64,000 nt of DNA from Bifidobacterium goeldii (GCF_003951095.1 NZ_QXGL01000004.1:124001-188000), one strand, 5' to 3'. Positions 35,366 to 45,369 are shown, numbered from the stretch's first letter. Program-made: numbers and translations. The notes: a model not told the origin generated them from the letters alone.

Positions 35366-36688
35366 ATGAGGAGCCTCAAAAGCATCGCAGCAGCGACTCT
35401 TACCGTCGCCACAGCGCTGTCACTTACCGCCTGCGGCACAACCAGCAACAAAGCCAGCAACAGCGGCACCTCAGACAAGCCCGTCACCCTCGAAATGTGG
35501 GCTTGGGAGCCTACCTACACCGACGTAGCCAAAAAGTTCGAAGCAGAAAACCCCAATATCACCATCAACATCACCAACGCAGGCAACGGCACCAAGCAGT
35601 ATCAAGCGTTGAATAACGCGATCTCTGCAGGCTCCGGCATCCCCGACATTGCCCAAATCGAATACCGAGCAGTCCCCCAATTCGCACTATCGGGCGCACT
35701 GAAAGACCTTTCTGAATTCGGCGCGAACGACTACAAGGACTTCTACACCGCGAGCGCTTGGAATTCCGTCAATATTAACGGCGGCGTGTACGCACTGCCC
35801 GTAGACGCAGGCCCAATGGCCTTGTTCTACAACAAAGAAATCTTCGACAAGGCTGGCGTTACCGAAATCCCCACCACGCTAGACGAGTATTACGAAGCCG
35901 CCAAGAAGATTCACGCCCTTGGCGACGACTATTACATTACCTTTGATGGCGGCACCTCCAACCCTGTGGAAGTGATGCTCTGGGCTGTTGGCGCGCACCC
36001 CTTCGCTGTAGACGGCAACAAGGTCACGATCGACGTGGATGGCAATGAGCAGATGAACGAGTTCATTGACTTGTGGCAGCGCATGATTGATGAGCATCTC
36101 GTCAACACTAAGACCGCACAATGGTCTGACGATTGGAGCCACGCGCTCAACGATGGCCGCATCGCCTCGCTGATGACTGGCGCTTGGATGGGTTCCATGC
36201 TTGACGATAACGCTCCAGACGGTGCAGGCAAGTGGCGAGTAGCTCCAATGCCAGTGCTTGACGCCAGCAATCCAACCAATGGCGAAGATGGCGGTTCTAC
36301 GCTCGGTATTTTCGCAGCAAGCGACAAGGCCGAAGCCGCATTCAAGTTCATCGATTACCTCACGCACACCAAGGAAGGTATTAAGACGCGTGTTGACCAG
36401 GGTCAGTTCCCTGCTGACAAGGCCACGCTGACAGATTCCTCGTTCTTGGAGCGCACTGACTCGTACTTTGGCGATCAGAAGATCAATGAAGTGCTTGCTA
36501 AGGCTCCTGACACTGTTGACACTGAATGGCAATTCCTGCCGTACAACGTCTATGCTGACACGATTTACGGCGATACTGCCGGCCGTGCAGCACGCGGCGA
36601 AACCACCGTGAAGCAAGGCGTTACCGATTGGCTGAACGAACTGGTTTCGTACGGTAGCACGCAAGGCTTCGAGGTCAGCAAGAAGTAA
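35366..36688 (+). CDS. Sugar ABC transporter solute-binding lipoprotein without adjacent permeases
   Basis: The 440-residue CUT1 solute-binding protein has signal peptide RSLKSIAAATLTVATALSL and lipobox LTAC (Cys about 23), then a Ser/Thr/Asn linker. The mature domain begins TLEMWAWEPTYTDVAKKFEA and includes GGVYALPVDAGPMALFYNKE. AAAGGAG lies 7 nt before the ATG at 35366; the longer open frame runs through the operators. The next gene is GH42 beta-galactosidase and no permease is encoded in either direction here. A beta-galactoside is the likely ligand. Confidence 0.92.
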   Translation: MRSLKSIAAATLTVATALSLTACGTTSNKASNSGTSDKPVTLEMWAWEPTYTDVAKKFEAENPNITINITNAGNGTKQYQALNNAISAGSGIPDIAQIEYRAVPQFALSGALKDLSEFGANDYKDFYTASAWNSVNINGGVYALPVDAGPMALFYNKEIFDKAGVTEIPTTLDEYYEAAKKIHALGDDYYITFDGGTSNPVEVMLWAVGAHPFAVDGNKVTIDVDGNEQMNEFIDLWQRMIDEHLVNTKTAQWSDDWSHALNDGRIASLMTGAWMGSMLDDNAPDGAGKWRVAPMPVLDASNPTNGEDGGSTLGIFAASDKAEAAFKFIDYLTHTKEGIKTRVDQGQFPADKATLTDSSFLERTDSYFGDQKINEVLAKAPDTVDTEWQFLPYNVYADTIYGDTAGRAARGETTVKQGVTDWLNELVSYGSTQGFEVSKK

Positions 36689-36707
36689 CACCGCACAACA
36701 TAACAAC

Positions 36708-36746
36708 CACAAATGGCGTCACGGTGTCATCGTGGCGCCATTTGTG
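36708..36746 (+). terminator. Stem-loop between SBP and GH42 genes
   Basis: CACAAATGGCG (36708-36718) pairs with CGCCATTTGTG (36736-36746), extended inward by CACG/CGTG. TGAAAAC follows instead of a U-run. It may attenuate so that SBP is made in excess of the enzyme. Confidence 0.6.
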
Positions 36747-36840
36747 TGAAAACACACGCATATTGCAATCGCGTACAGTGCAATCGCACGCGTCGCAATC
36801 GCCAGACCGGCACATCGCCACCAACCAAAGGAACAATCCC

Positions 36841-38925
36841 ATGACGGCAGCAATTAATCACATCCTGTTCGGCGCAGCATACTACGACGAATACATGCCT
36901 TATGACCGACTGGATAAGGACATCGCCATGATGAAGGCAGCGCACATGAATGTTGTGCGCATTGCTGAATCCACATGGAGCACGATGGAACCTCAGCCAG
37001 GCACGTTCGATTTTTCGCATATCGACCGTGTGCTCGACGCCATGCATAACGCCGGCATCAGCGTTATCGTCGGTACACCTACGTATGCCGTGCCTTCATG
37101 GCTGGTTGCCGCCGATCCGGACGTTCTTGCGCGCACGCATCGCGGAGAAGGTCATTATGGCCCGCGCCAAATCATGGATATCACTAACAAAACCTATCTA
37201 TTCCATGCTGAAAAGGCCATCCGCGCGCTGATCGAGCATGTTGCCGAGCACCCTGCTGTTATCGGCTATCAAGTAGATAACGAAACTAAGCACTATGATT
37301 CTGTCTCGCGCACGATGCAGCAGGCATTCGTTCGCCATCTACGCGAGCGTTTTAACGATGATCTTGACGCGCTGAATCGAGCTTTTGGATTGGACTACTG
37401 GTCGAATCGCATTAATGCGTGGGAGGATTTTCCTGACGTTACTCATACGATTAACGGCTCGCTGGCGGGCGCATTTGACACGTTCCGCCGGCACGTTGCT
37501 GCGGATTTTCTTGGATGGCAGGCAGGCATTGTGCGCGAATATGCGCGCGATGATCAATTCGTCACACAGAATTTCGATCTTGAGTGGCGCGGATACTCGT
37601 TTGGCTTGCAGCAATGGACTGACATGTTCCGCGCGGCATCGTATCTCGACATCGCCGGTATTGATATTTATCATCCGACTGAATCCGAGCTCACCGGCCG
37701 AGAAATCGCGTTCGGTTCAGACCTCACTCGTTCACTCAAAGGCGGCAACAACTACTTACTGTTGGAGACGCAGGCGCAGGGGCAGAACGGCTGGCTACCC
37801 TACCCCGGCCAGCTGCGCTTGCAAGGATATTCGCATCTTGCCAATGGCTCTGATTCGGTGATGTACTGGCATTGGCATTCACTGCATAATTCGTATGAGA
37901 CGTATTGGCGCGGCGTATTGTCGCAGGATTTTGAGCCAAATCCCACCTACCAAGAGGCGGCTACTCTCGGTGCCGAACTGGAAGCAATCTCCAGTGACAT
38001 CGTGAATCTCACGAAGCACAATCGCATCGCAATTATGGTCAGTCACGAAGCATTGACTACGCTCGCCCGCTTCACTATCGAAACAGGCTTCCCTGATCCA
38101 GATGTGCATAATCATCATCAAGTATTGCGCGGATACAATGACGTGCTGCGTTGGATATACGATGCGCTGTTCGATCTTAATATTGAATGCGATTTCGTCA
38201 CCACAAGCGCGGATGCGGATACGCTCGCCCGCTATGACGCGATTATCACGCCTGCGCTCTACGTAACCGACGAATCATGCATCACTCGACTGCGCGAGTA
38301 TGTTGCCCACGGCGGTCATCTCATCTCCACGTTTAAGTCGTTCTTCACCAACGAGTCGGTGAAAGTATGGACTGACCAGCAGCCGCATCAGCTCACCGAC
38401 GTTTTTGGCATGCATTACAGCCAGTTCACACGGCCACGCAATGTGGATGTGCGATTTGCGCCAGACTCGCTTGCTGACAGCACTACAAATACTGCGCACG
38501 CCGATTTGTTTATGGAATTGCTCAATGCCAACGATTGCGAAGTGCTTGCCGCCTATGATCACCCCGCGTGGAAGGATTACGCCGCGGTTACCGCACACCA
38601 GTTTGGTTCAGGCAAAGCGTGGTGGATTGGAACCATGTTCGATGCAGCAACACTTCGATCGCTGCTGAGTGCAATATTCAAAGAAATTGGCTTGTGGGCT
38701 TGGCCGCAGGAGCTTGCTGGCAGATTGACGGTGCGGCGGGGCGTTAACGAGCAGGGTGCTGATATTACGTATCTGCTGAATTACAGCGATCAGCCTGTTG
38801 CGATCAACTCCCCTGTTGAAGGGCTTGATTTGCTCGCTTATGCGCATCAAGAACCCAAGAGCACAATTCATCAGCATGATTCGCTGACCGTAGACCCGTG
38901 GGGCGTCATGATTATCCGCTCCTAA
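36841..38925 (+). CDS. Beta-galactosidase, glycoside hydrolase family 42
   Basis: The 694-residue enzyme has no signal peptide. GH42 features are FGAAYYDEYMPYDRLDKDIA at the start and RIAESTWSTMEPQPGTFDF. The acid/base Glu is in GYQVDNET, and the nucleophile Glu is in YLLLETQAQGQNG. Domain B (trimerisation) follows at about 390-600 with TPALYVTDE and GGHLISTFKS. Family enzymes cleave beta-1,4/1,6/1,3-galactosides; the pairing with an importer SBP suggests galacto-oligosaccharide use. AAAGGA lies 8 nt before the ATG at 36841. It is convergent with the LacI gene 28 bp downstream. Confidence 0.95.
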   Translation: MTAAINHILFGAAYYDEYMPYDRLDKDIAMMKAAHMNVVRIAESTWSTMEPQPGTFDFSHIDRVLDAMHNAGISVIVGTPTYAVPSWLVAADPDVLARTHRGEGHYGPRQIMDITNKTYLFHAEKAIRALIEHVAEHPAVIGYQVDNETKHYDSVSRTMQQAFVRHLRERFNDDLDALNRAFGLDYWSNRINAWEDFPDVTHTINGSLAGAFDTFRRHVAADFLGWQAGIVREYARDDQFVTQNFDLEWRGYSFGLQQWTDMFRAASYLDIAGIDIYHPTESELTGREIAFGSDLTRSLKGGNNYLLLETQAQGQNGWLPYPGQLRLQGYSHLANGSDSVMYWHWHSLHNSYETYWRGVLSQDFEPNPTYQEAATLGAELEAISSDIVNLTKHNRIAIMVSHEALTTLARFTIETGFPDPDVHNHHQVLRGYNDVLRWIYDALFDLNIECDFVTTSADADTLARYDAIITPALYVTDESCITRLREYVAHGGHLISTFKSFFTNESVKVWTDQQPHQLTDVFGMHYSQFTRPRNVDVRFAPDSLADSTTNTAHADLFMELLNANDCEVLAAYDHPAWKDYAAVTAHQFGSGKAWWIGTMFDAATLRSLLSAIFKEIGLWAWPQELAGRLTVRRGVNEQGADITYLLNYSDQPVAINSPVEGLDLLAYAHQEPKSTIHQHDSLTVDPWGVMIIRS

Positions 38926-38953
38926 CCGGCGAGCGCGAGCGCAATCCTGCTCA

Positions 38954-40027
38954 TTACGCAGGAAGTGTAGATCGCCGCTCCAATAGTTGGAAGCCGGATG
39001 TGTACACATTCGGCGCCGAATCTTGGCCGTTGATGCGCTTAATCAGTGCATCAACGGCCATTGTTGCATATTCATCAATATGCGGATCGATAGTAGTGAG
39101 CGGCGGAGTACTGAACTCACCATCAGGAATATTGTCAAAACCGCACACTTGAACGTCTTGCGGCACGCGAATGCCGGATTTATCCAATGTGGAGATTGCG
39201 CCGATCGCCACTGCATCATTGACGCACAACAGTGCATCTGGCAGATCCCCGCGTTGAATCAAATCAAATGCTGCTGCCGAACCACCAAGTCCAGTCATAC
39301 GGTCGCAGGGCATGATGTACTTCCAATTCACCGTGCCACCGCATGATCGTACTGCTTGAATAAAGCCTTGCAAGCGCAATGCAGCGTTGCCTTCTACTGC
39401 GGTGAGTATCGCGGATTCGCGCTCGCTATCGTTCGCATACCGATCGGAAAACAACTCGCTTGGCGCACCAATGAATCCAATAGTTTTCGCATCATGGCCA
39501 AGCAGCCACATTGTCGCTGTACGCGCAGCATCAGCGTTGGGCATAGTCACTACGTCATACCGGTTTTGTGCTGAGTAATCACTAATCAGCACTACGGGGT
39601 GATCCTGCCGGAACAGCGGTGAGTCTACGTCTAATGGCTCTTCATAGAGCAGTGCCCAACCATCCGCGTTAATACGCCGGCTGCTGGCAGCAAATTCCTC
39701 GCGTGAGGCTGCGTCTTTGCCGTAAATACTCACGATTACCGCGTATCCGCGAGCGCGCGCGACTCGCGTGATAGCGTTCGCAAGATGGCCTTCGAACGGC
39801 TGGTCAAAATCAGAAACGCCGAGCCCAATAATGCCAGTGCGGCCGGTTTTCAGCGCTCGTGCAGATCGATTGACGCGGTATCCTAGGCGGTCAATTGCAT
39901 CTTTGACGCGGTCTTTGGTTTCCGCGCGCATTTGATCATCATTGCCATTGATGACGTTGGATACTGTTTTGAATGAGACGCCAGCTTCTCTGGCAACATC
40001 TTTGATCGTGACATTGTTACCAGTCAT
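38954..40027 (-). CDS. LacI family repressor, SBP-GH42 unit
   Basis: Residues 5-25 form the HTH (VTIKDVAREAGVSFKTVSNV), followed by NRSARALKTGRTGIIGLGVS at the hinge and sensor start. The C-terminal CGFDNIPDGEFSTPPLTTID is typical of LacI/GalR sensors. It is 357 residues from the ATG at 40027, with AAAGGA upstream. The gene faces GH42 and most likely binds the TACAACGTTGTA operators at 35236 and 35324. A separate palindrome (40039-40052) overlaps its own ribosome-binding site. Confidence 0.9.
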   Translation of the reverse strand: MTGNNVTIKDVAREAGVSFKTVSNVINGNDDQMRAETKDRVKDAIDRLGYRVNRSARALKTGRTGIIGLGVSDFDQPFEGHLANAITRVARARGYAVIVSIYGKDAASREEFAASSRRINADGWALLYEEPLDVDSPLFRQDHPVVLISDYSAQNRYDVVTMPNADAARTATMWLLGHDAKTIGFIGAPSELFSDRYANDSERESAILTAVEGNAALRLQGFIQAVRSCGGTVNWKYIMPCDRMTGLGGSAAAFDLIQRGDLPDALLCVNDAVAIGAISTLDKSGIRVPQDVQVCGFDNIPDGEFSTPPLTTIDPHIDEYATMAVDALIKRINGQDSAPNVYTSGFQLLERRSTLPA

Positions 40028-40038
40028 GAGCGGACATC

Positions 40039-40052
40039 CTTTGTATACAAAG
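40039..40052. promoter_or_regulatory. Perfect palindrome overlapping the LacI gene ribosome-binding site
   Basis: CTTTGTATACAAAG is a 14-bp perfect palindrome 11 bp upstream of the LacI start; its last bases are part of the AAAGGA ribosome-binding site. It differs from the TACAACGTTGTA operator. It could serve autoregulation or be chance. Confidence 0.3.
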
Positions 40053-40145
40053 CGAGGAGAAACTCCTTTTATTGTACGAACCACTCTAGGAATAGAGGGT
40101 GTCGCTCATGGGCATATGCATAGATAACCCCTAGATATGCATGAT

Positions 40146-40180
40146 GGCCGCCGGACAATAAGGGGAAGAAACCGGCGGCC
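40146..40180 (-). terminator. Stem-loop after the second zinc dehydrogenase gene
   Basis: GGCCGCCGG (40146-40154) pairs with CCGGCGGCC (40172-40180), 88 bp past the dehydrogenase stop on the minus strand. The loop is 17 nt and no U-tract follows. The rest of the gap (40053-40267) has no gene. Confidence 0.5.
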
Positions 40181-40267
40181 AAGTACTGTACAAGTGCACA
40201 TGAGCTGTGTAGCGCGGTAGTCAATCGCTCATGTGCATCAGATCGGCGGATAAGGCAAGTGCAAGCG

Positions 40268-41278
40268 TTACTCGAAGTCGCCAACCTTCACCACGGCTTT
40301 AGACACACCAGTGAACTTGCCTTCGAGGAAGTCCTGCACTTGTTCGAGCTTTAATTCGTGGCTGATCAGCGCGTCGATATTCATCTTGCCGGAAGCAACC
40401 AGTGCAATTGCATCACGGAAGGTAAGCGGGTTAATAAACGAGCCTTGAATCGTCAGCTGCTTTTTGTAAATGTCGTACGTATTCATTTCGAAGTGTGCTT
40501 CCTGCGGGCCAACACCGAACATCAGCACTTGCGCACCCTTCTTCGCGGCAGCAACAGCTTGAGCTTGCGTAGTTGGTAGGCCAACCGCTTCAACGATCAC
40601 GTCGTACGAATCGGCAGGAATGGCTTCGCGTGTGGTATTAAACGTCTCGGTAACGCCGAACTGTTCTTTATTGCGCTGCAGTTTGTCGTCAACAATACCG
40701 GCAAGATCAACCTGATGTACACCGTAGGCCTGCAAGAGTTGCGCAAAAATCTGCCCCATGAATCCGTCGCCAATCACGAGCGCCTTCTGGTATGGGCGTA
40801 GTTTCAACAAATCGAGACCGTGTACTGCGCAAGAAACCGGTTCGATTGCGGCTGCATCTTTGAGCGCAACATTGTCGGGCAGCTGATACACCACGGTTGC
40901 GGGAGCGGTGAACTGCTCGGCAAGGCCACCGTTGCGAGTCACACCAACTGCAGAGAGATGATCGCATAGTTCTGGACGCTGGGTGAGGCAGAATTCGCAC
41001 TGACCGCAGTAGATGTTCGGGTCTACGGCAACGCGATCGCCGACCTGCACATTGGTGACGTTTGCACCGACGGCAGCAACAATGCCAGAGTTCTCATGGC
41101 CGAGAATAATCGGCGGAACCGCAGCCGCAGAGCCGGGGCGGCCAGCGTAGAGATCATGATCAGTGCCGCACACGCCAGCATACGCGGTGTTGATCAGCAC
41201 TTCGTTTGGCGTGATGTCTGGCGTGGGCAGGTTTTGGATGGCAAATTCTTTGACGCCGGTGAGTACGAGTGCCTTCAT
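40268..41278 (-). CDS. Zinc-dependent medium-chain dehydrogenase
   Basis: The 336-residue MDR enzyme has catalytic-zinc ligands in GVCGTDHDLYAG (Cys) and LGHENSGIV (His-Glu). A complete structural-zinc loop is present, YCGQCEFCLTQRPELC, and the Rossmann motif is IGDGFMGQIFAQ. The overall look is of threonine/sorbitol-type dehydrogenases with a sugar or polyol substrate. The ATG at 41278 has GAAAGGACCCGTC upstream; the 54-codon open extension does not resemble the family. It is divergent from glgX, separated by 187 bp without another gene. Confidence 0.88.
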   Translation of the reverse strand: MKALVLTGVKEFAIQNLPTPDITPNEVLINTAYAGVCGTDHDLYAGRPGSAAAVPPIILGHENSGIVAAVGANVTNVQVGDRVAVDPNIYCGQCEFCLTQRPELCDHLSAVGVTRNGGLAEQFTAPATVVYQLPDNVALKDAAAIEPVSCAVHGLDLLKLRPYQKALVIGDGFMGQIFAQLLQAYGVHQVDLAGIVDDKLQRNKEQFGVTETFNTTREAIPADSYDVIVEAVGLPTTQAQAVAAAKKGAQVLMFGVGPQEAHFEMNTYDIYKKQLTIQGSFINPLTFRDAIALVASGKMNIDALISHELKLEQVQDFLEGKFTGVSKAVVKVGDFE

Positions 41279-41465
41279 GACGGGTCCTTTCTCCGTTGAA
41301 AGTAGTAATGGCGGTTCATTCCGCGTGCTGATTGCCAGCATACACTTATTTAATATCTTTTGCAAATCGACTTTTATAAAGTATTTTTCCATGTCGATAT
41401 CCTTGTAATTCCAACAATCCACGCCCTCACCAAGCCACAAAATACGCCACCGCTACAATGGGTGT

Positions 41466-44087
41466 ATGAAGAACGCAATACCACAGCGGTATGCGATTCC
41501 GCACCGCTACTCAACTCGACCCGGCCTGTACTTCACTGAAGATGGAGGCGCGGACGCCGTAGTCCGCTCCGAAACCGCCGACCAAGTGTGGCTATGCGTC
41601 TACGAGCCCGTCGATCAACCGACCGCTTTCTTCAACGACGCAATCCGCATTTTTGAGGACTCCCCCGGCACGCTCCTCAGCCAAATGCACGATCATCCAG
41701 TTTGCACGCGCATTATCGAATCAATGTACGTGCGCGAAACCCTCTTCCGCATGGAAGGCCCCAACTACGGCCTGTGGTACGTCCACCTGCCCAAAGCATG
41801 GGATGGCATGCGCTACGCCTACCGCGTAGACGGCGCATGGGACCCGAAAAAAGGCCTGCGCTTTAACCCATACAAGCTGCTGCTCGACCCATATGGCAAA
41901 GGCATCGACGGTCACATGCAGCTCGACCCCGCCGCATTCTCCTACCAGTGCGAAATCAGCGAAGACGGCAAAGTCAAAGGCTCCGCATTCGGCGAAATGA
42001 GCACCGTCGACGCACTCGGCAAAATGCCCGTATCCGTCGCAATCGACGATCGCGACGTCACCAAGCACGATGGCGACCCCGTCCACCCGCACGTACCGTG
42101 GAGCAAAACCGTACTCTACGAGCTGCACGTCAAAGGCTTCACCAAGAACGCGCCTTGGCTACCTGAAGAACTGCGCGGCACCTATGCGGGCCTTGCACAC
42201 CCAATTACACTGGCATATTTGCAAGGACTTGGCGTCACCTCGATTGAATTGCTGCCAATTCAAGCCAAACAAGACGAGCTCTTCCTGCAAGAGCGCGGTC
42301 GGCATAATTATTGGGGCTATTCAACTCTCAGCTACTTCTCCCCCGAGCCCTCATACGCCACTGCGGCAGCCCGCGCTAAGGGCGCTCGAGGTGTGCGCGA
42401 AGAAGTCATTAACATGGTCAATGCGCTCCATGAGGCTGGTTTTGAAGTCATTATGGACGTTGTATACAACCACACTTGCGAAGGCGGCGTTGAAGGACCA
42501 ACCACATGTTGGCGCGGACTGGACGCGATTTCATACTATCGTCGGCAGAAAAACAATATCGGCCGACTCGAAGACACTACCGGCTGCGGTAACACGTTCG
42601 ATTTTACGAACACGCACGTCGTAACCTTCGCGGTTGATTCGCTGCGTTACTGGGCGAAGCGCATCGGCATTGACGGTTTCCGTTTCGACTTAGCCGCCTC
42701 GCTCGCGCGTCTTGATGGCGAATTTACCAAGCATCACCCGTTCTTGTACGCACTGCGCTCCGACCTGCTGCTCGGCAATCTCAAGCTCATTATGGAACCG
42801 TGGGATTTAGGCCCGCAAGGTTGGCGTACCGGCGGTTTTGGTATGCCATTTAGCGAATGGAACGATCGATTCCGCGATACTACGCGGCGCTTCTGGCTCA
42901 CCGATACGCAGCCTAGCGCGCAAGGCAGTATCGGCATGCAGGAAATGGCCACACGCCTGTGCGGTTCGGCTGACCTCTTCGCTACCGACCCCGGCCGCGG
43001 CTGTGTCGCATCGATTAACTATGTCGCTTGCCATGATGGTTTCACGCTCACCGATCTCACGCGATACGTGAACAAGCACAATGAGGCTAATGGCGAGAAC
43101 AATATGGATGGTTCCAATACGAACCATTCCGTCAACTTCGGCGTCGAAGGCCCCACTGATGAGCCAACAATCGCGCGCAATCGCGAACGCGCCGCAATGA
43201 ACATGCTCGGCACGCTGATGCTCTCGCTTGGCACGCCGATGATGCTCGCCGGTGACGAGTTTGCCAATTCGCAAAATGGTAATAATAACGCGTACGCGCA
43301 GGATAATGACATCACCTGGCTGAACTGGGATTGGCTCTATCAAACCAAGAAAACGCCTGAAATGCGCCGGCTAGAAACCGTGTCGCGTCTAATTGCTATC
43401 CGCAAATCGCTCGACTTGTATCATCACGAGGAGTTCTTCACCAGGCTCACTCAGCTGGGATTGTTCAAACCATCAAGCCGCGTGCAATGGTATTTGCCAG
43501 ACGGCACCACGCCGATGGAACGCGACTGGTTCGATACGAGTGTGCGCACGTTCACGATGCGTCTACTCTCTGCCAACGAGATGGATATTCTCATCGTTAT
43601 TAATGGCACTGATCAAGACCGCCACTTCCGTCTGCCTTCCGACTGCGATTGGCGCTGTGAGTGGAGTTCGAGCGTCGTGTGCGGTGTTATGCCAGGTCAC
43701 GGCTTGCTCACACGCAAGCTCAACCCGCTTGAGTACCCTGACGACAATTGGACCAACGCGGTACACGATGCCGACCCAATCAGCGAACTCGTCGACATGG
43801 TACAAGCCAGCCTTGCTGCTCAGTCGAAGCTCGATAGGCCGCGTACACCACGCACCACCAATCTGGGGGCAGATCCGCATGTCACCATGGTCGGCGCAAA
43901 TCATGACGCTGGCCGCCCGGGAGCCGCTGGTATTCCTGGTAACGCGCAAGGCAACGGCATTCTCAACATCGCCGGTGCAGTCGAAAATGATGACGATGCT
44001 GACGCCATCCACACTACCGACGACACGATGCGCGATATGTGGACGATTCCCGCGCTCAGCATTAGCGTTATGCGCCGCGAACAATAA
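41466..44087 (+). CDS. glgX: Glycogen debranching enzyme GlgX (GH13, isoamylase type)
   Basis: GlgX hydrolyses alpha-1,6 branches of phosphorylase-trimmed glycogen. The N-terminal CBM48 (about 10-150) precedes a GH13 barrel with GFEVIMDVVYNHTCEG, GIDGFRFDLAASL (nucleophile Asp), LKLIMEPWDLG (acid/base Glu, where relatives often have AEPWD) and NYVACHDGFTL. At 873 residues it exceeds the usual 660-750: about 110 polar residues are inserted before the last strand (WTIPALSISVM). There is no Shine-Dalgarno. TACAAT ends 6 nt before the ATG, suggesting a leaderless message. Confidence 0.93.
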   Translation: MKNAIPQRYAIPHRYSTRPGLYFTEDGGADAVVRSETADQVWLCVYEPVDQPTAFFNDAIRIFEDSPGTLLSQMHDHPVCTRIIESMYVRETLFRMEGPNYGLWYVHLPKAWDGMRYAYRVDGAWDPKKGLRFNPYKLLLDPYGKGIDGHMQLDPAAFSYQCEISEDGKVKGSAFGEMSTVDALGKMPVSVAIDDRDVTKHDGDPVHPHVPWSKTVLYELHVKGFTKNAPWLPEELRGTYAGLAHPITLAYLQGLGVTSIELLPIQAKQDELFLQERGRHNYWGYSTLSYFSPEPSYATAAARAKGARGVREEVINMVNALHEAGFEVIMDVVYNHTCEGGVEGPTTCWRGLDAISYYRRQKNNIGRLEDTTGCGNTFDFTNTHVVTFAVDSLRYWAKRIGIDGFRFDLAASLARLDGEFTKHHPFLYALRSDLLLGNLKLIMEPWDLGPQGWRTGGFGMPFSEWNDRFRDTTRRFWLTDTQPSAQGSIGMQEMATRLCGSADLFATDPGRGCVASINYVACHDGFTLTDLTRYVNKHNEANGENNMDGSNTNHSVNFGVEGPTDEPTIARNRERAAMNMLGTLMLSLGTPMMLAGDEFANSQNGNNNAYAQDNDITWLNWDWLYQTKKTPEMRRLETVSRLIAIRKSLDLYHHEEFFTRLTQLGLFKPSSRVQWYLPDGTTPMERDWFDTSVRTFTMRLLSANEMDILIVINGTDQDRHFRLPSDCDWRCEWSSSVVCGVMPGHGLLTRKLNPLEYPDDNWTNAVHDADPISELVDMVQASLAAQSKLDRPRTPRTTNLGADPHVTMVGANHDAGRPGAAGIPGNAQGNGILNIAGAVENDDDADAIHTTDDTMRDMWTIPALSISVMRREQ

Positions 44088-44092
44088 GCAAC

Positions 44093-44136
44093 CTTGGTGG
44101 CAGCTACTACATACAACGGTCGTAGCTGCCACCAAG
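44093..44136 (+). terminator. Stem-loop after glgX
   Basis: CTTGGTGGCAGCTAC (44093-44107) and GTAGCTGCCACCAAG (44122-44136) form a perfect 15-bp stem immediately after the glgX stop. There is no U-tract. Confidence 0.65.
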
Positions 44137-44176
44137 CGCCACCAGCACCATCACACAGAGTCTTCTGCAAATACAA

Positions 44177-44212
44177 AATGGCCCCCGCACCAAACCAGTG
44201 CGAGGGGCCATT
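44177..44212 (-). terminator. Intrinsic terminator after rpsI
   Basis: AATGGCCCC and GGGGCCATT form the outer stem, continued by GCAC/GTGC. On the minus strand ATTTTGTATTTG follows. It ends the rplM-rpsI transcript. Confidence 0.8.
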
Positions 44213-44235
44213 GCAGTATAAGCTGCCGGTAGACC

Positions 44236-44727
44236 TTAACGCTTCGAGAACTGCGGAGCGCGACGAGCCTTGTGCAGACCAGCCTTCTTGCGCTCCACAA
44301 CGCGAGCGTCGCGGGTCAGGAAGCCAGCCTTCTTCAGGGCAGCGCGGTTCGCGTCACGATCGATAGCGTTCAGAGCGCGAGCGACACCCAGACGGATGGC
44401 GCCGGCCTGACCGGTGGTGCCGCCGCCGTCCACGAGGACGATGGCGTCGAACTTCTCTTCGAGCTTCAGGAGCACGATCGGGGAGTTAACTTCACGCTGC
44501 AGCAGCTTCGAGGGGAAGTACTCCTCGAGGGTGCGGCCGTTGATGGTCCACTTGCCGGTGCCAGGAACCAGACGCACACGAGCGACGGCTTCCTTACGAC
44601 GACCAGTGCCATAGCCCGGAGCAATCGCAGAGGTGCCGGTGCCGGCGCCAGCGTTGGTCTCGGTGCTGTACGAGGTGAGCTCCTCTTCGGTCTCGAGAAC
44701 CGCGGAGTCGTTGGTGTTTTCAGCCAT
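44236..44727 (-). CDS. rpsI: 30S ribosomal protein uS9
   Basis: The C-terminal tail of uS9 touches the P-site tRNA anticodon. The conserved core starts near residue 40 ([20 protein letters not shown]) and ends [18 protein letters not shown]. The protein is 163 residues; the first 38 are a polar Glu/Thr/Ser extension. The ATG at 44727 has GAAGGGAGATAACCAAC upstream. It lies 20 bp after rplM, the conserved pair. Confidence 0.97.
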   Translation of the reverse strand: MAENTNDSAVLETEEELTSYSTETNAGAGTGTSAIAPGYGTGRRKEAVARVRLVPGTGKWTINGRTLEEYFPSKLLQREVNSPIVLLKLEEKFDAIVLVDGGGTTGQAGAIRLGVARALNAIDRDANRAALKKAGFLTRDARVVERKKAGLHKARRAPQFSKR

Positions 44728-44747
44728 GTTGGTTATCTCCCTTCGGT

Positions 44748-45197
44748 TCACTTGGCCTGCTGCGAGATCTGAGAGATCTCGAAGACGACGGGCTTCTGCG
44801 GAGTGTGCGGGTGCTCAGCACCGCGGAAGATGCGCAGACGATCCAGCTGCACCTTGGCCAGACGGTTCTTCGGGAGCATGCCCTTAACAGCGGCCAGGAT
44901 GATACGCTCCGGCTTGTTCGCAAGCAGCTCAGCGTAGCTATCGCGACGCAGACCACCAGGACGACCAGAGTGGGAGTAGAGCTCCTTGCCCATCTTGTTG
45001 CCGGTAAGAGCGATCTTATCGGCGTTGATGATGATCACATGGTTGCCGGAATCGGCGTGCGGAGCAAAAGTCGGCTTGTTCTTGCCGCGCAGCAGGTCGG
45101 CGACCTGGGTGGCGAGACGACCGAGCACCACGTCCGTGGCGTCGACAATGTACCAGTCGTGAGTCAGATCAGCTGGTTTCGGTGTGAAAGTTTTCAC
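44748..45197 (-). CDS. rplM: 50S ribosomal protein uL13
   Basis: uL13 is an early assembly protein. The 149-residue product starts [20 protein letters not shown] and contains [20 protein letters not shown] and [17 protein letters not shown] chose GTG at 45197 (AAAAGG 8 nt upstream) because it gives family length. A structured leader of about 165 nt separates it from a consensus-like promoter at 45370-45398. Confidence 0.96.
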   Translation of the reverse strand: MKTFTPKPADLTHDWYIVDATDVVLGRLATQVADLLRGKNKPTFAPHADSGNHVIIINADKIALTGNKMGKELYSHSGRPGGLRRDSYAELLANKPERIILAAVKGMLPKNRLAKVQLDRLRIFRGAEHPHTPQKPVVFEISQISQQAK

Positions 45198-45369
45198 AGT
45201 ACGTACCTTTTCTTCATATTGTGTTCCGGGTTTCAGCTGCTCGGCGTGCACTTGGTTAGAGCGCGCGTTCGAGAGGCTTCGACCTCATTATCCGTGGGCT
45301 CCCTGAAAGTCCTATTGGCGAGTGGGAAAGCGCTTTGAAGGACCCCTTAGGGAAACACAACAATCGTCT

